This document shows positions 26,441-35,800 of a stretch of 64,000 bases of DNA, in pieces (within the stretch, counting starts at the first letter, position 1; each line of letters begins with the position of its first letter). The stretch is from Fodinibius sediminis (GTDB lineage Bacteria; Bacteroidota; Rhodothermia; Balneolales; Balneolaceae), in assembly GCF_900182555.1 (NCBI RefSeq), contig NZ_FXTH01000011.1, forward strand, positions 62,001 to 126,000. Direction: 5' to 3'. The notes below the pieces were generated by a model. It was not told the DNA's origin. It saw nothing but the letters and a program-made list of their open reading frames with translations, and made no database searches. Position numbers and translations under genes: made by a program.

Positions 26441-26774
26441 TCTCCAGGTCGCCATCTTGTACGGCCGCAAGGGAAGTAGAGAGCAGTGGTTACCCCTGCG
26501 AGGAGAATCATTGATCGCTGTTAGCAAGACCTATATTGTAACTGGCACTTTTCCAATGGATCAGGTGCTTGAATATCGTCGCCGGTGGGCTTTGTCACAG
26601 CTGGGAGCTGCCCCGGGAATGCATTCGGTGAACACAGCTACAACGGCAATTTCAAATGAGCATAAAAACCGATAAAATCAGGGATGGAATGAAAGATAAG
26701 TCAAAAAAAAATATGAGCAATATTCGCGCAAATTTAATGCTGAATCTGGCAGGGGGGGCTTTTTTTTTGCTGCC

Positions 26775-27959
26775 TTGGTCATGTCTTGTAATTCGGACCA
26801 AAATTCTGAGCCGCCCCATCCGCCGGTAGTGGTGGATGAGCATATCGTACAGGGATACCTGGGAGAGCAGCACCTGGCAAACCTGGTGCACAGAAGGGGC
26901 AGCGATGGCGATACCTTTGTGGGATGGGGACGAACGCCGATCACGGAATGGCCGGTTGGGTCTTCCTCCGCGAGGAGGGTGGTTCCCGAGAATGAGGACC
27001 ACCGCTATTCAAATGGGGGGACGGCCGTCGACCTGGATGATGACGGTATCGATGAAATTGTAACAGCGCGCGGTGAGATGAATAATTTACGCAATGCCTC
27101 ACTGATGTGGTTCAGGGAGGTCGAAGGTCAAAAATACTGGGAGGGACACACTATCGCCGATCTCTGGTCCTCCGGCTACTCGGCCCCACACGATATTATG
27201 CCTTATGCCAGGAATGATTTTAAAGCGGTGATTGCCAATAAATCCCGCAATGAGCTTCATCTGTTTGTCGTTCCGGAAGACCTGGAAAACGACTGGACCC
27301 ATTATAAGATCGGCACCTTTCCTTCCGGCAACCAGTCCGGCATGGTAATCAGGGACATCAATGTTGATGGCCATGATGATATTGTCAGTGGCAATTTCTG
27401 GGTGGAGGCGCCCTCTGATCCGACACAGACCCCCTGGACATTTCATCGGTTCAGCGAGTGGGATGAAAGGGGAGACAACAGGTGGGGAGGGATGAACAAA
27501 CACGGCGTCGCCGATTTTGACGATGATGGATCAGTTGAAATAGTGACTTCTGAGGCCGAAATCCCGGATGCAAGGCTGAGTATCTTTGACCGTCAATCAA
27601 AGGACGGCGCGGGCTTGTGGAAGGAAGCGGCGCTGGATAACGGGCTGGAGGCCCCTCACAGCCTGGTCGTGGCTGATCTTAATGATGACGACCAGCCGGA
27701 TTTTATCGTTGGTGAAATGACGGCCGGGGGCTGGGATTTTCCCTATAATCCCAATCCCTGGTTATATGCCTACCTGAACGAGGGGGGATTGCAGTTCGAG
27801 AAAAAGGTCATATACGAGGGCTGGGGTGTTCATGAGATGAGACTCTTCCCAAAGCCCTATGAGGGAAAAATCATGCTGTACGGGGCCGACGAGATACAGC
27901 CGCAAAAATTTAATAATATGAAGACCCACGTAAGCTACTGGCTGCTGAGCCAGAAATAA
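26775..27959 (+). CDS. FG-GAP/VCBS-repeat lipoprotein, signal peptide out of frame
   Basis: The continuous frame encodes 394 residues with beta-propeller calcium-loop repeats of the D-x-D-x-D-G type: VDLDDDGIDEIVTARGE near 77, IRDINVDGHDDIVSGNFW near 190, ADFDDDGSVEIVTSEAE near 245 and ADLNDDDQPDFIVGE near 297. The frame itself begins only at TTG 26775 with V-M-S-C. A normal lipoprotein signal starts at ATG 26713 in another frame (MSNIRANLMLNLAGG), and a one-base change or -1 slip in the G7 (26752-26758) or T9 (26760-26768) tract joins it to FFFAALVMSC. This points to a sequencing error, phase variation or slippage. Function is unknown; secreted propeller proteins of this kind often accompany PL and sulfatase genes. 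Confidence 0.75.
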   Translation: MVMSCNSDQNSEPPHPPVVVDEHIVQGYLGEQHLANLVHRRGSDGDTFVGWGRTPITEWPVGSSSARRVVPENEDHRYSNGGTAVDLDDDGIDEIVTARGEMNNLRNASLMWFREVEGQKYWEGHTIADLWSSGYSAPHDIMPYARNDFKAVIANKSRNELHLFVVPEDLENDWTHYKIGTFPSGNQSGMVIRDINVDGHDDIVSGNFWVEAPSDPTQTPWTFHRFSEWDERGDNRWGGMNKHGVADFDDDGSVEIVTSEAEIPDARLSIFDRQSKDGAGLWKEAALDNGLEAPHSLVVADLNDDDQPDFIVGEMTAGGWDFPYNPNPWLYAYLNEGGLQFEKKVIYEGWGVHEMRLFPKPYEGKIMLYGADEIQPQKFNNMKTHVSYWLLSQK

Positions 27960-28081
27960 AGAAAACCGGGAAAATAGGGTGCTAATCTTTTCATAAACCA
28001 GAACTCTACTTTTTAATTAAAATTAGTTATACTCTGGAAGTATACGATTGGCCATTATCAACGCAATAGATATTATTCAAT

Positions 28082-28639
28082 ATGGACAGACGATCTGCAT
28101 TAAGGAATATGGCTTTGCTGGGGGGAGGCCTGTTGCTGGCTCCATCCTGTACGGTGAGTGAAGAGCGCGTATCCATAGCGCTCAACAATCTGAATGTTAC
28201 CGGGAGACAGGAACAACTGCTTTCCGAGGTGACAGAGACCTTTATCCCGACAACCGATACCCCGGGGGCTCAAGCCCTCAATATTCACCATTTCGTACTG
28301 GTGATGGTGGATGACTGCCGGAATGAGCAGGATCAAAAAGCATTTGTTGGGGGACTGGATCAGATTGAACAGGCAGCGAAGGATCGATATGAAGCTTCCT
28401 TTTCATCATGTACGGCCTCACAGAAAGAAGAGGTGATAGCAGGACTGATGGGTGATCAATCAGAAATGCAATCAGCAACGGATAACACCTACCAGCAGGC
28501 CCGGCAGTGTCTGTCCATGACCAAGCGTTATACGATACAGGGGTTCCTGCAGTCGGAATACGTCATGACGAACGAGCTTCCCTACCAGCTGGTGCCGGGT
28601 CATTTTAACGGCTGTGTACCCCTGGAGCAGAAAACGTAA
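28082..28639 (+). CDS. Gluconate 2-dehydrogenase subunit 3-like protein
   Basis: This 185-residue protein starts with an export signal (MDRRSALRNMALLGGGLLLA, followed by PSC) that has both twin-arginine and lipobox features. The body matches the small subunit of gluconate-2-dehydrogenase-type complexes: LLSEVTETFIPTTDTPGAQ near 42, HHFVLVMVDDC near 68, and a Tyr-rich end (FLQSEYVMTNELPYQLVPG). The subunit partners with the FAD-containing GMC oxidoreductase, whose gene begins 38 bases downstream, and helps export and electron transfer. The pair resembles LacC/LacA of the Caulobacter glycoside 3-dehydrogenase. A cytochrome subunit is not encoded next to it, so electron acceptors may be the cytochrome c proteins elsewhere in the window or the genome. 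Confidence 0.9.
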   Translation: MDRRSALRNMALLGGGLLLAPSCTVSEERVSIALNNLNVTGRQEQLLSEVTETFIPTTDTPGAQALNIHHFVLVMVDDCRNEQDQKAFVGGLDQIEQAAKDRYEASFSSCTASQKEEVIAGLMGDQSEMQSATDNTYQQARQCLSMTKRYTIQGFLQSEYVMTNELPYQLVPGHFNGCVPLEQKT

Positions 28640-28677
28640 TTTAATTGTAGCAGAAATAGGCAGAAAGAAACAGACGC

Positions 28678-30387
28678 ATGGCAAACGTAAACATTGACAG
28701 CAAGAACGACCGCACTTTCGACGCTATTGTTATTGGCTCCGGCATGAGTGGTGGATGGGCCGCCAAAGAGCTTACGGAAAATGGGCTGAAGACCCTGGTG
28801 TTGGAGCGTGGGCGGGATGTGAAACATGGCGACTATCCCACCACCAACATGATGCCCTGGGAGTTCAAACACCGCGGTGAGATACCACTTGAGGTTCAAG
28901 AAGAAAATCCCGTGATAAGCCGCTGTTATGCCTTTAAGGAGGATGCCCAGCACTTTTTTGTCAAGGATACCGAGCACCCCTATGTGCAGGAGAAACCCTT
29001 TGACTGGATTCGCGGCTACCAGGTGGGGGGCAAGTCGCTGCTGTGGGCCCGGCACACCCAGCGCTGGAGCGAATATGATTTTGAGGGACCGGCACGGGAT
29101 GGTTTTGCGGTCGACTGGCCGATCCGGTACGAGGATATTGCTCCCTGGTACAGCCATGTAGAGAAATTTGTCGGCATCTCCGGCAATGAGGATGGCATCC
29201 CGCAGCTTCCGGACGGAGAGTTTTTACCGCCGATGGAGCTTAGCTGTGTTGAGAAATACTTTAAGAAGCAGATGGCCGAACAGTACCCTGAGCGGCCGGT
29301 CATCATTGCACGCTGCGCCCATCTGACCGAGCCCCAGCCTATTCACCTGAAACAGGGAAGGGGCAAATGCCTGCATCGTAATTTATGCCAGCGCGGATGT
29401 CCGTTTGGGGCCTATTTCAGCAGTAACTCTTCGACGATCCCGTGGGCGCGTGATACCGGTAATCTTACCCTGCGGCCTCATTCCGTTGTACATTCTATTA
29501 TCTATGATGAAGACAAGGGCCGGGCTACGGGCGTTCGTGTAGTAGATGCCAACAGCAAGGAGATGATCGAGTATTACGGCCGTACGATTTTTGTTAATGC
29601 GAGTGCGCTCAACACGAATATGATCCTGTTGAATTCTACCTCGAACCGTTTCCCCAACGGCTTGGGTAACGACAATGGATTACTGGGCAAGTATGTAGCA
29701 TTTCACAATTACCGGGGTAGGATATCAGCCGAATACGAAGGCTTTATGGACAAGACGACCTCCGGACGGCGGCCCACCAGCGGCTATATCCCCCGCTTTC
29801 GTAATGTTTTCAGTCAGGAAACTGACTTCCTGAGGGGCTATGCCGCAGGTTTTAGTGCCCACCGCTCATCCCAGCGCGACACCGATCATCTCGGAGCATC
29901 GCTTAAAGAGAGCCTGTTGAATCCGGAACCCGGCCCCTGGCGGGTGGGGTCGCACATCATGGGAGAAACCATTCCCAAGGAAAGCAACTACGTATCCCTT
30001 CATCCCGACAAAAAGGATGAGTGGGGCATGCCGCAGCTTAATGTCTCGGTCGATTATGACGACAATGATGAGAAAATGCTTGAAGACTTTTTCGTTCAGC
30101 TTTCCGAAATGTATGAGTCGGCCGGTTTCAAAAATATCAGAACCAGTGACAGCGAACAGGCCCCGGGACTGGACATTCACGAGATGGGCGGGGTGCGCAT
30201 GGGCAAAGATCCCGAGACTTCTCTGCTCAACAAATGGAATCAGCTGCATAAGTGCCAGAATGTGTTTGTGACTGACGGCGCCTGTATGACATCGACGGGA
30301 ACACAGAACCCGTCGCTCACCTACATGGCACTGACGGCCCGCTCTGCCAATTATGCAGTGGAGGAGATGAAAAAAGGGAACTTGTAA
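28678..30387 (+). CDS. GMC-family FAD oxidoreductase (candidate glycoside 3-dehydrogenase)
   Basis: This 569-residue GMC oxidoreductase has an N-terminal FAD-binding fold (AIVIGSGMSGGWAAKELTEN near residue 16, LVLERGRD near 40). GYQVGGKSLLWARHTQRW lies near 113, a Cys-containing insert near 230-245 (KCLHRNLCQRGCPFGAYF), HEMGGVRMGKDP near 500, and the C-terminal FAD segment FVTDGACMTSTGTQNPSLTY near 530. It has no signal of its own and would be co-exported by the subunit-3 partner encoded upstream. Such pairs oxidise sugars at C3 or C2 in the periplasm. The ThuA, Gfo/Idh/MocA and isomerase genes in the first locus are the kind of enzymes that consume 3-keto-sugars, so a common pathway is inferred. 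The substrate is not determined. Confidence 0.92.
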   Translation: MANVNIDSKNDRTFDAIVIGSGMSGGWAAKELTENGLKTLVLERGRDVKHGDYPTTNMMPWEFKHRGEIPLEVQEENPVISRCYAFKEDAQHFFVKDTEHPYVQEKPFDWIRGYQVGGKSLLWARHTQRWSEYDFEGPARDGFAVDWPIRYEDIAPWYSHVEKFVGISGNEDGIPQLPDGEFLPPMELSCVEKYFKKQMAEQYPERPVIIARCAHLTEPQPIHLKQGRGKCLHRNLCQRGCPFGAYFSSNSSTIPWARDTGNLTLRPHSVVHSIIYDEDKGRATGVRVVDANSKEMIEYYGRTIFVNASALNTNMILLNSTSNRFPNGLGNDNGLLGKYVAFHNYRGRISAEYEGFMDKTTSGRRPTSGYIPRFRNVFSQETDFLRGYAAGFSAHRSSQRDTDHLGASLKESLLNPEPGPWRVGSHIMGETIPKESNYVSLHPDKKDEWGMPQLNVSVDYDDNDEKMLEDFFVQLSEMYESAGFKNIRTSDSEQAPGLDIHEMGGVRMGKDPETSLLNKWNQLHKCQNVFVTDGACMTSTGTQNPSLTYMALTARSANYAVEEMKKGNL

Positions 30388-30839
30388 GGCCCGGATCAGC
30401 TGAGCTTACTCCGCGGGGAAATCTTGTGGCAGGGGTGAGGGCTTTAGGGTTTCTTTGTGCTCATCTGCTGCAAAGCCGTGGTTGAGACTGCCTGCCTGGG
30501 AATCAAGGGATACAGGCAATTATATAAATGGGGACTGCATGGCTTCTCATTTTATCCTTGAGCGGGGAAAAAGCCTTTCTTAAAAGCCATGCCGGCTGTT
30601 TGACTCCCTTGCCTGTCTTTTTCTCCCGGCAGTCTTCTGAACTACCATCACAATAACATATTTCCCCGTCCGGGAGCTGGACAAGGCCAGATCATTTGTT
30701 GCTACTGTCAAATCAGCAACGATTTTCGAATATTTTTGCAGGTATCCCGGAAAAAAGTTGAATAGACTTGCGTAATTTTATATTTATTTAGTCATATCTT
30801 GGGATAGATATTGTGTTATAGGTTATCAACTACTGGGGA
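30388..30839. other. Intergenic gap before the second locus
   Basis: No gene or remnant is recognisable in these 452 bases. The last 90 bases are AT-rich and probably hold the promoter for the second sigma gene. No clear terminator with a T-tract was found after the GMC gene. Confidence 0.4.
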
Positions 30840-31442
30840 ATGTTTCTTTACAATGGGAATAACATGGATAATACCGGGGAAAGAAGGGAGGAGGTATGTC
30901 TCTGGGAAGCCATGCGCGGCGGTGAAAGAGAGGCACTGGAAACGCTGTTTCGACGCTACTACTCTCCGTTGTATGATTACGGCATTAATCTCGTTGCAAA
31001 TGCAAATAATGTAAAAGATGCTATCCAGGAGTTGTTTCTGAAACTCTGGAGAGACCGTGCCTCGCTGAGTACCCCCCGCTCCATTAAGGCCTATCTGTTG
31101 GTGTCAATCAGACGTATCCTGATGGACGGAAAAAAAAGGAAACGCAAAAGGTATCAACGGAACAGGAAATACATAGAGGATGCGTTTTCAAGGGTTTTTA
31201 CCAAGGAAGATTTGATCGTACGCAGGGAGATCGAAGAGGGGAAGAGGGAGCGCCTGGTTCAAGCCATCAATCAATTGAGCAACCGGCAGAAGGAAACGCT
31301 TTTCCTGAGGTACTATCACGGGTTGACTAACCGGGAGATTGCCAAAATAATGAATATCAATTATCAGAGCGTTAAGAACAACCTCTACAGGGCCCTCAAA
31401 AATGTCAGGGGTATTATGGAATCCATTCCCAACTCCGTTTGA
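30840..31442 (+). CDS. ECF RNA polymerase sigma factor, FecI-like (locus 2)
   Basis: This 200-residue ECF sigma factor is paralogous to the one at 2569. Region 2 spans about residues 30-100 (LETLFRRYYSPLYDYGINLV, VKDAIQELFLKLWRDR, RRILMDGKKRKRKRY). Region 4 spans about 140-195 (LSNRQKETLFLRYYHGLTNR, EIAKIMNINYQSVKNNLYRA). ATG 30840 is the first in frame and ATG 30864 is an alternative. The N-terminal M-F-L-Y matches a five-codon frame ahead of the locus-1 sigma gene. It likely drives the second SusCD operon after release by the FecR protein encoded 264 bases downstream; that gap contains no recognisable feature. Confidence 0.93.
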   Translation: MFLYNGNNMDNTGERREEVCLWEAMRGGEREALETLFRRYYSPLYDYGINLVANANNVKDAIQELFLKLWRDRASLSTPRSIKAYLLVSIRRILMDGKKRKRKRYQRNRKYIEDAFSRVFTKEDLIVRREIEEGKRERLVQAINQLSNRQKETLFLRYYHGLTNREIAKIMNINYQSVKNNLYRALKNVRGIMESIPNSV

Positions 31443-31706
31443 TAGCCAGCTCAAGGCCCGTGGTTGCAACCCATTCTTTTCATTTCGGCATCAAAGGAAC
31501 TTCTGTAGTGAGTTTGGCTGTATACCCTCTTACTTGCTTATCAATCCAACCCTGGTTTTCCCCATTCCCGGCTGTTTCTGCGAAGAGTTCTCAAAAAAAT
31601 GAAAAATTTGAGTACTCCCTTTCTTTGGGTCCGTCTTATAGGGTGAAGTGGAAATAGGGCAGGGCTTTCCCATCGCTGGTAAATCAGAACAACTAATTTG
31701 TAACAG

Positions 31707-32777
31707 GTGGCGGAGTACGAACAGGAAATAGAAGAACTGCTGACCGATGATTCCTTTATCAGATGGATAGAGGGAAGAGCATCGGAAGTAGAAGCTGCCG
31801 TGTGGGAGCGGTGGCTGGAGAACGATCCCGCCCGAAAACAGCTGGTGGAAGAATCAAAACTGCTACACCGCAGCATGGCCTTCAGCAGGAACAGACGTTC
31901 TGAAGTCGAGCTCGAACTCGATCGATTGAAGGAAAGGATGGGCAGGGAAAAAAAGGCAGCAGAGAACGGGATCCGTAGCCGCCGGATCAGCCGGGACAGG
32001 ACCTACCCGGGCATGGCTGCTGCCCTCATTATTATGCTGGTAGCGGTGATGGGCGTTCTTTCGCTGTCATATCCTGGCTTGTATACCTCTGAACCGACAG
32101 CACGGTCTGTTTCGAAATTTATCACCCAGAAGACACAGAACGGGCAACAGAAGAAACTGACACTTTCCGACGGCTCGACAATCACGTTAAACAGCAATTC
32201 CAGTCTCAAATACCCGTCAACCCGTACGGGGGGCGATTTGGAGGTTTGGCTGGATGGGGAGGCTTATTTCGATGTTGCCCATAAAACGGGGGCGAAGGCC
32301 CGCTCCTTTACCGTTCATATTCCCGGGGGACAGGTTCGGGTGCTGGGGACAACATTCAATGTGAATACGTACGAGGAGGCTGCTGAGGTGGTTCTTGTAA
32401 AAGGGAAAGTGAAATTAGAAAAAAAGAATAGGCAGGGCCGTGACGTCGACTCACATGTGATGGAGCCGGGGGAATTAAGCCGCATATCTGAATTGAGGGA
32501 AGGCATCAGCAGCCAGAGAGTGGATGCCGAACGATATACCTCGTGGACCCGGGGTAAGATGATTTTTGACCGGACGCCCCTGCACGAGGTTGCCGAACGG
32601 GTGGAACACATTTATGGGGTAGAGTTTCCCCTGCCCGGCCAGGAACTGAAACAGATTCGGATTTCCGGTTCGCTGCCGATTCATAACCTTGAGGTCTTTT
32701 TGAATACCATCGAGAATATGTTGAACCGTACTGTTGTGAACAGGAATGGAAGGATAATACTCGGAAAAGAGAAATAA
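31707..32777 (+). CDS. FecR-family anti-sigma factor (locus 2)
   Basis: This 356-residue protein has the same architecture as the one at 3768. It has a cytoplasmic N-terminal part with SFIRWIEGRASEVEAAVWER near residue 12, a membrane segment at about 110-130 (AALIIMLVAVMGVLSLSYPG), a periplasmic FecR domain at about 140-240 (KKLTLSDGSTITLNSNSSLK, GEAYFDV, VRVLGTTFNVNTYEEAAEV), and a C-terminal domain ending near 355. The start is GTG 31707; no in-frame ATG precedes the conserved part. It should restrain the sigma factor at 30840 and receive the signal from the STN domain of the SusC encoded 58 bases downstream. Confidence 0.92.
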   Translation: MAEYEQEIEELLTDDSFIRWIEGRASEVEAAVWERWLENDPARKQLVEESKLLHRSMAFSRNRRSEVELELDRLKERMGREKKAAENGIRSRRISRDRTYPGMAAALIIMLVAVMGVLSLSYPGLYTSEPTARSVSKFITQKTQNGQQKKLTLSDGSTITLNSNSSLKYPSTRTGGDLEVWLDGEAYFDVAHKTGAKARSFTVHIPGGQVRVLGTTFNVNTYEEAAEVVLVKGKVKLEKKNRQGRDVDSHVMEPGELSRISELREGISSQRVDAERYTSWTRGKMIFDRTPLHEVAERVEHIYGVEFPLPGQELKQIRISGSLPIHNLEVFLNTIENMLNRTVVNRNGRIILGKEK

Positions 32778-32835
32778 ATAATACATGCAAACCACGGGAA
32801 AGTTAACGTCTAAAGCTAATTTAAAACAAAGGATT

Positions 32836-35800
32836 ATGAAAAGACTGTTGTTAGCAATCATAGGATGGCTCCTGGTGGGTCAGTCCATTACGTATGCCCA
32901 AGACGAACAGCGTGCGTTGACCATGACGGAGCAGGCGGCCGAACAGACCATATCGCTGGATGAGTCGTTTCGCTTGTTGGAAGACAAATACGACGTCAGC
33001 CTTGTTTACAAGAGCTCCGTGAGCAAGGGCAAGGTATTGCCGAGGAAGGTCATTGAAGCCGATGATTTTCAGACGGCTCTGACTGATCTCGTACGAATAC
33101 TGGATCTTACTTATAAACAGGTTGGACGCCGGAGCTTTCTCATATCATCAAACAGTGTACTTCAGCCGGTTGGTGTTCAGGAGACTGTAACGGGAACAGT
33201 GACCGATGCGCAGTCCGGTGAAACGCTGCCGGGAGTGAATGTGATGGTCAAGGGAACGACTACGGGTACTTCCACGGATAACAGTGGAGGGTTTGAATTG
33301 ACGGTCGAATCACTGCAGGATACGCTTATCTTCTCCTTTGTTGGATACCAGACCAGGGAAGTGCCCATCAGCGGCCGAACCGAACTCGATGTGACCCTGC
33401 AGTCGCAGGCTATTGCCGGTGAAGAGCTGGTCGTGGTCGGCTATGGCACCCAGCAGAGGAGCGACTTGACAGGTTCCGTTTCCTCTGTCAAGGCCGGGGA
33501 TATCGGAGCGGCATCCATCAATTCCATTGATCAGGGGTTGGCTGGCAGAGCGTCGGGTGTGCAGGTTACTCAGACATCGGGTCAGCCCGGGGCCGGGGCC
33601 TCTGTACAAATTCGCGGCGCTGGATCACTGCAAGGCGGTACACAGCCCCTGTATGTAATTGACGGACTTCCCATATATCCGGGATCAGGAACAGGGCCGG
33701 GTAATAAGTTGAGTCCGTTGTCGGCCTTGAACCCATCTGATATTGAATCAATAGAAATCCTCAAAGATGCATCAGCTACAGCTATTTATGGATCAAGAGG
33801 GTCAAATGGCGTTGTTTTAATAACGACAAAAAGTGGCGGAACAAGAGACCAGGTCTCCTTTTCGGCTTCCTACGGGGTCTCAAGGTTAGTCCAAAAGCTT
33901 GATGTGCTGGAAGCATATGAATACGCCACGCTGGTAAATGAAGCCTATACCAACGATGGCATGGATCCATACTACAGCAGTAGCCAGCTTGAGCAGATTC
34001 AGAGCGAAGGAGGAACGGACTGGCAGGATGAAGTTTTTGACCCGGCACCCCGGCAAAATTACAGCCTGAATTTTGCAGGGGGCGGTGATAAAACTACCTA
34101 TTCGATTACGGGTAATTATCAAAACGAAGAGGGGATTGTTGACAACTCTTCATTTGAACGCTTTAACGGGCGTATCAACTTGAATCGTGACATAACAGAC
34201 CGACTTAATGTCAGCAGCAAGTTGACGGTGAATAAAGCTTATTCATCTTTGTCCAGGACCGGAGGAGGAGGAACAAGTTCGCTAACCTATGCCGCTTTAA
34301 GAATGAACCCCGTGCAGCCTGTATACCAAAGTACCGGGTCGACTCCTCCTGATTACACATTACTCAATGCTCCGGGAGTGCAGGCGGAAAATCCGGTCGC
34401 TTCTGCTAATGAACTGATGAATGATTTTGAGTCCACCCGGCTTTTCGGTAATGCATTTATTCAATACGACCTGATGCAGGATCTGGTAATAAAGTCTGAA
34501 ATAGGGGTGGATATGTCGACTCGCAAGATGGAAAACTTTGTACCGGATTATATTGCTGAAGGATCAAGCGGGAATAGAGCTTCTGTTCAGAACCTCAACG
34601 AAACGATGTGGATTAATGAAAATACCATCAACTACAATACAACGGTAGGTGAAAGTCACTCGATCGAAGCATTGGGCGGCATAAGTTTTCAGAAAAATAT
34701 ATTTGAGCAGGCTTATGCAGGGTCCCAGGACTTTGTGAATAATCGCCTGGCCTATTATGCCCTTGAAGGAGGAAGTACCTTTAATCAGCCAAGTTCCGGG
34801 CAGCGGGAATGGTCACTGGCCTCCTATTTTGGAAGGTTGCGATATAATTTTGACGACCGATATCTCGTAACATTAAATGGTCGCGTAGACGGTTCTTCAC
34901 GCTTTGGAAAGAACAATAAATATGGTTTTTTCCCTTCTGCAGCCATTGCCTGGCGACTGATGAACGAAGATTTCATGCAGGATGTGAGTATCTTCAGTGA
35001 CCTGAAACTGAGATTGAGTACCGGTGTAACAGGGAATCAGGAAATTGGTCTCTATAATGCCTTGTCAACGCTTAACAGTAACAGCTATGCGATCGGAAGA
35101 TCAATTGCAACAGGCTTTTACCCTAATAAAGTCCCCAATCCCGATTTAAAATGGGAGAAATCGAATGAGGTTAATGTGGGTCTCGATATGGGTTTCTTTA
35201 ATGACCGCCTCACGGTGACCAGTGATTATTATTACAAAAAAACCGTGGATCTCATCTATAATGCTTCCATTCCTTTTGTTACCGGATACAGTACGGCCTT
35301 GCAAAATGTAGGCAGTATTCAGAGCCAGGGCCTGGAACTTGCCCTCGAGAGCTTCAATATTACGGGTGAAGGCTTTAATTGGAATACCAGTTTCAATATC
35401 TCCTTTGTAAGCAATGAGGTAATAGAACTGGGAGGAGAGAAATATAAAGATGTGGGGGGTGGTGACGGTCATTTAAAAACCGGCTCCGTACACAGGTTGC
35501 AAGTAGGTAAACCGATATCCGTTTTTTATGGGTATGTCTATGATGGCATTTTCAACACTGAGCAGGAGCTGGCCAATGGACCCGAAGGGCCTACCAATTG
35601 GCTCGGAGGCAGAAAATACCAAGATCTTAATGGTGACGGCAGCATCGATGCGACGAACGATCGCACCATTATCGGCGATCCGAATCCCGATTTTTACGGG
35701 GGACTCCGAAACACCTTCTCGTACGGGGGATTTCAGCTGGATGTCTTTATGCAATTCCAGTACGGAAATGATATCCTGAACTACAACCTGATTGATATGG

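Noticed and set aside
26457-26675. 72-codon open frame between the PL8 lyase and the FG-GAP gene
   Set aside because: No domain, signal peptide or neighbour logic supports it; it may include decayed coding but I cannot show this.
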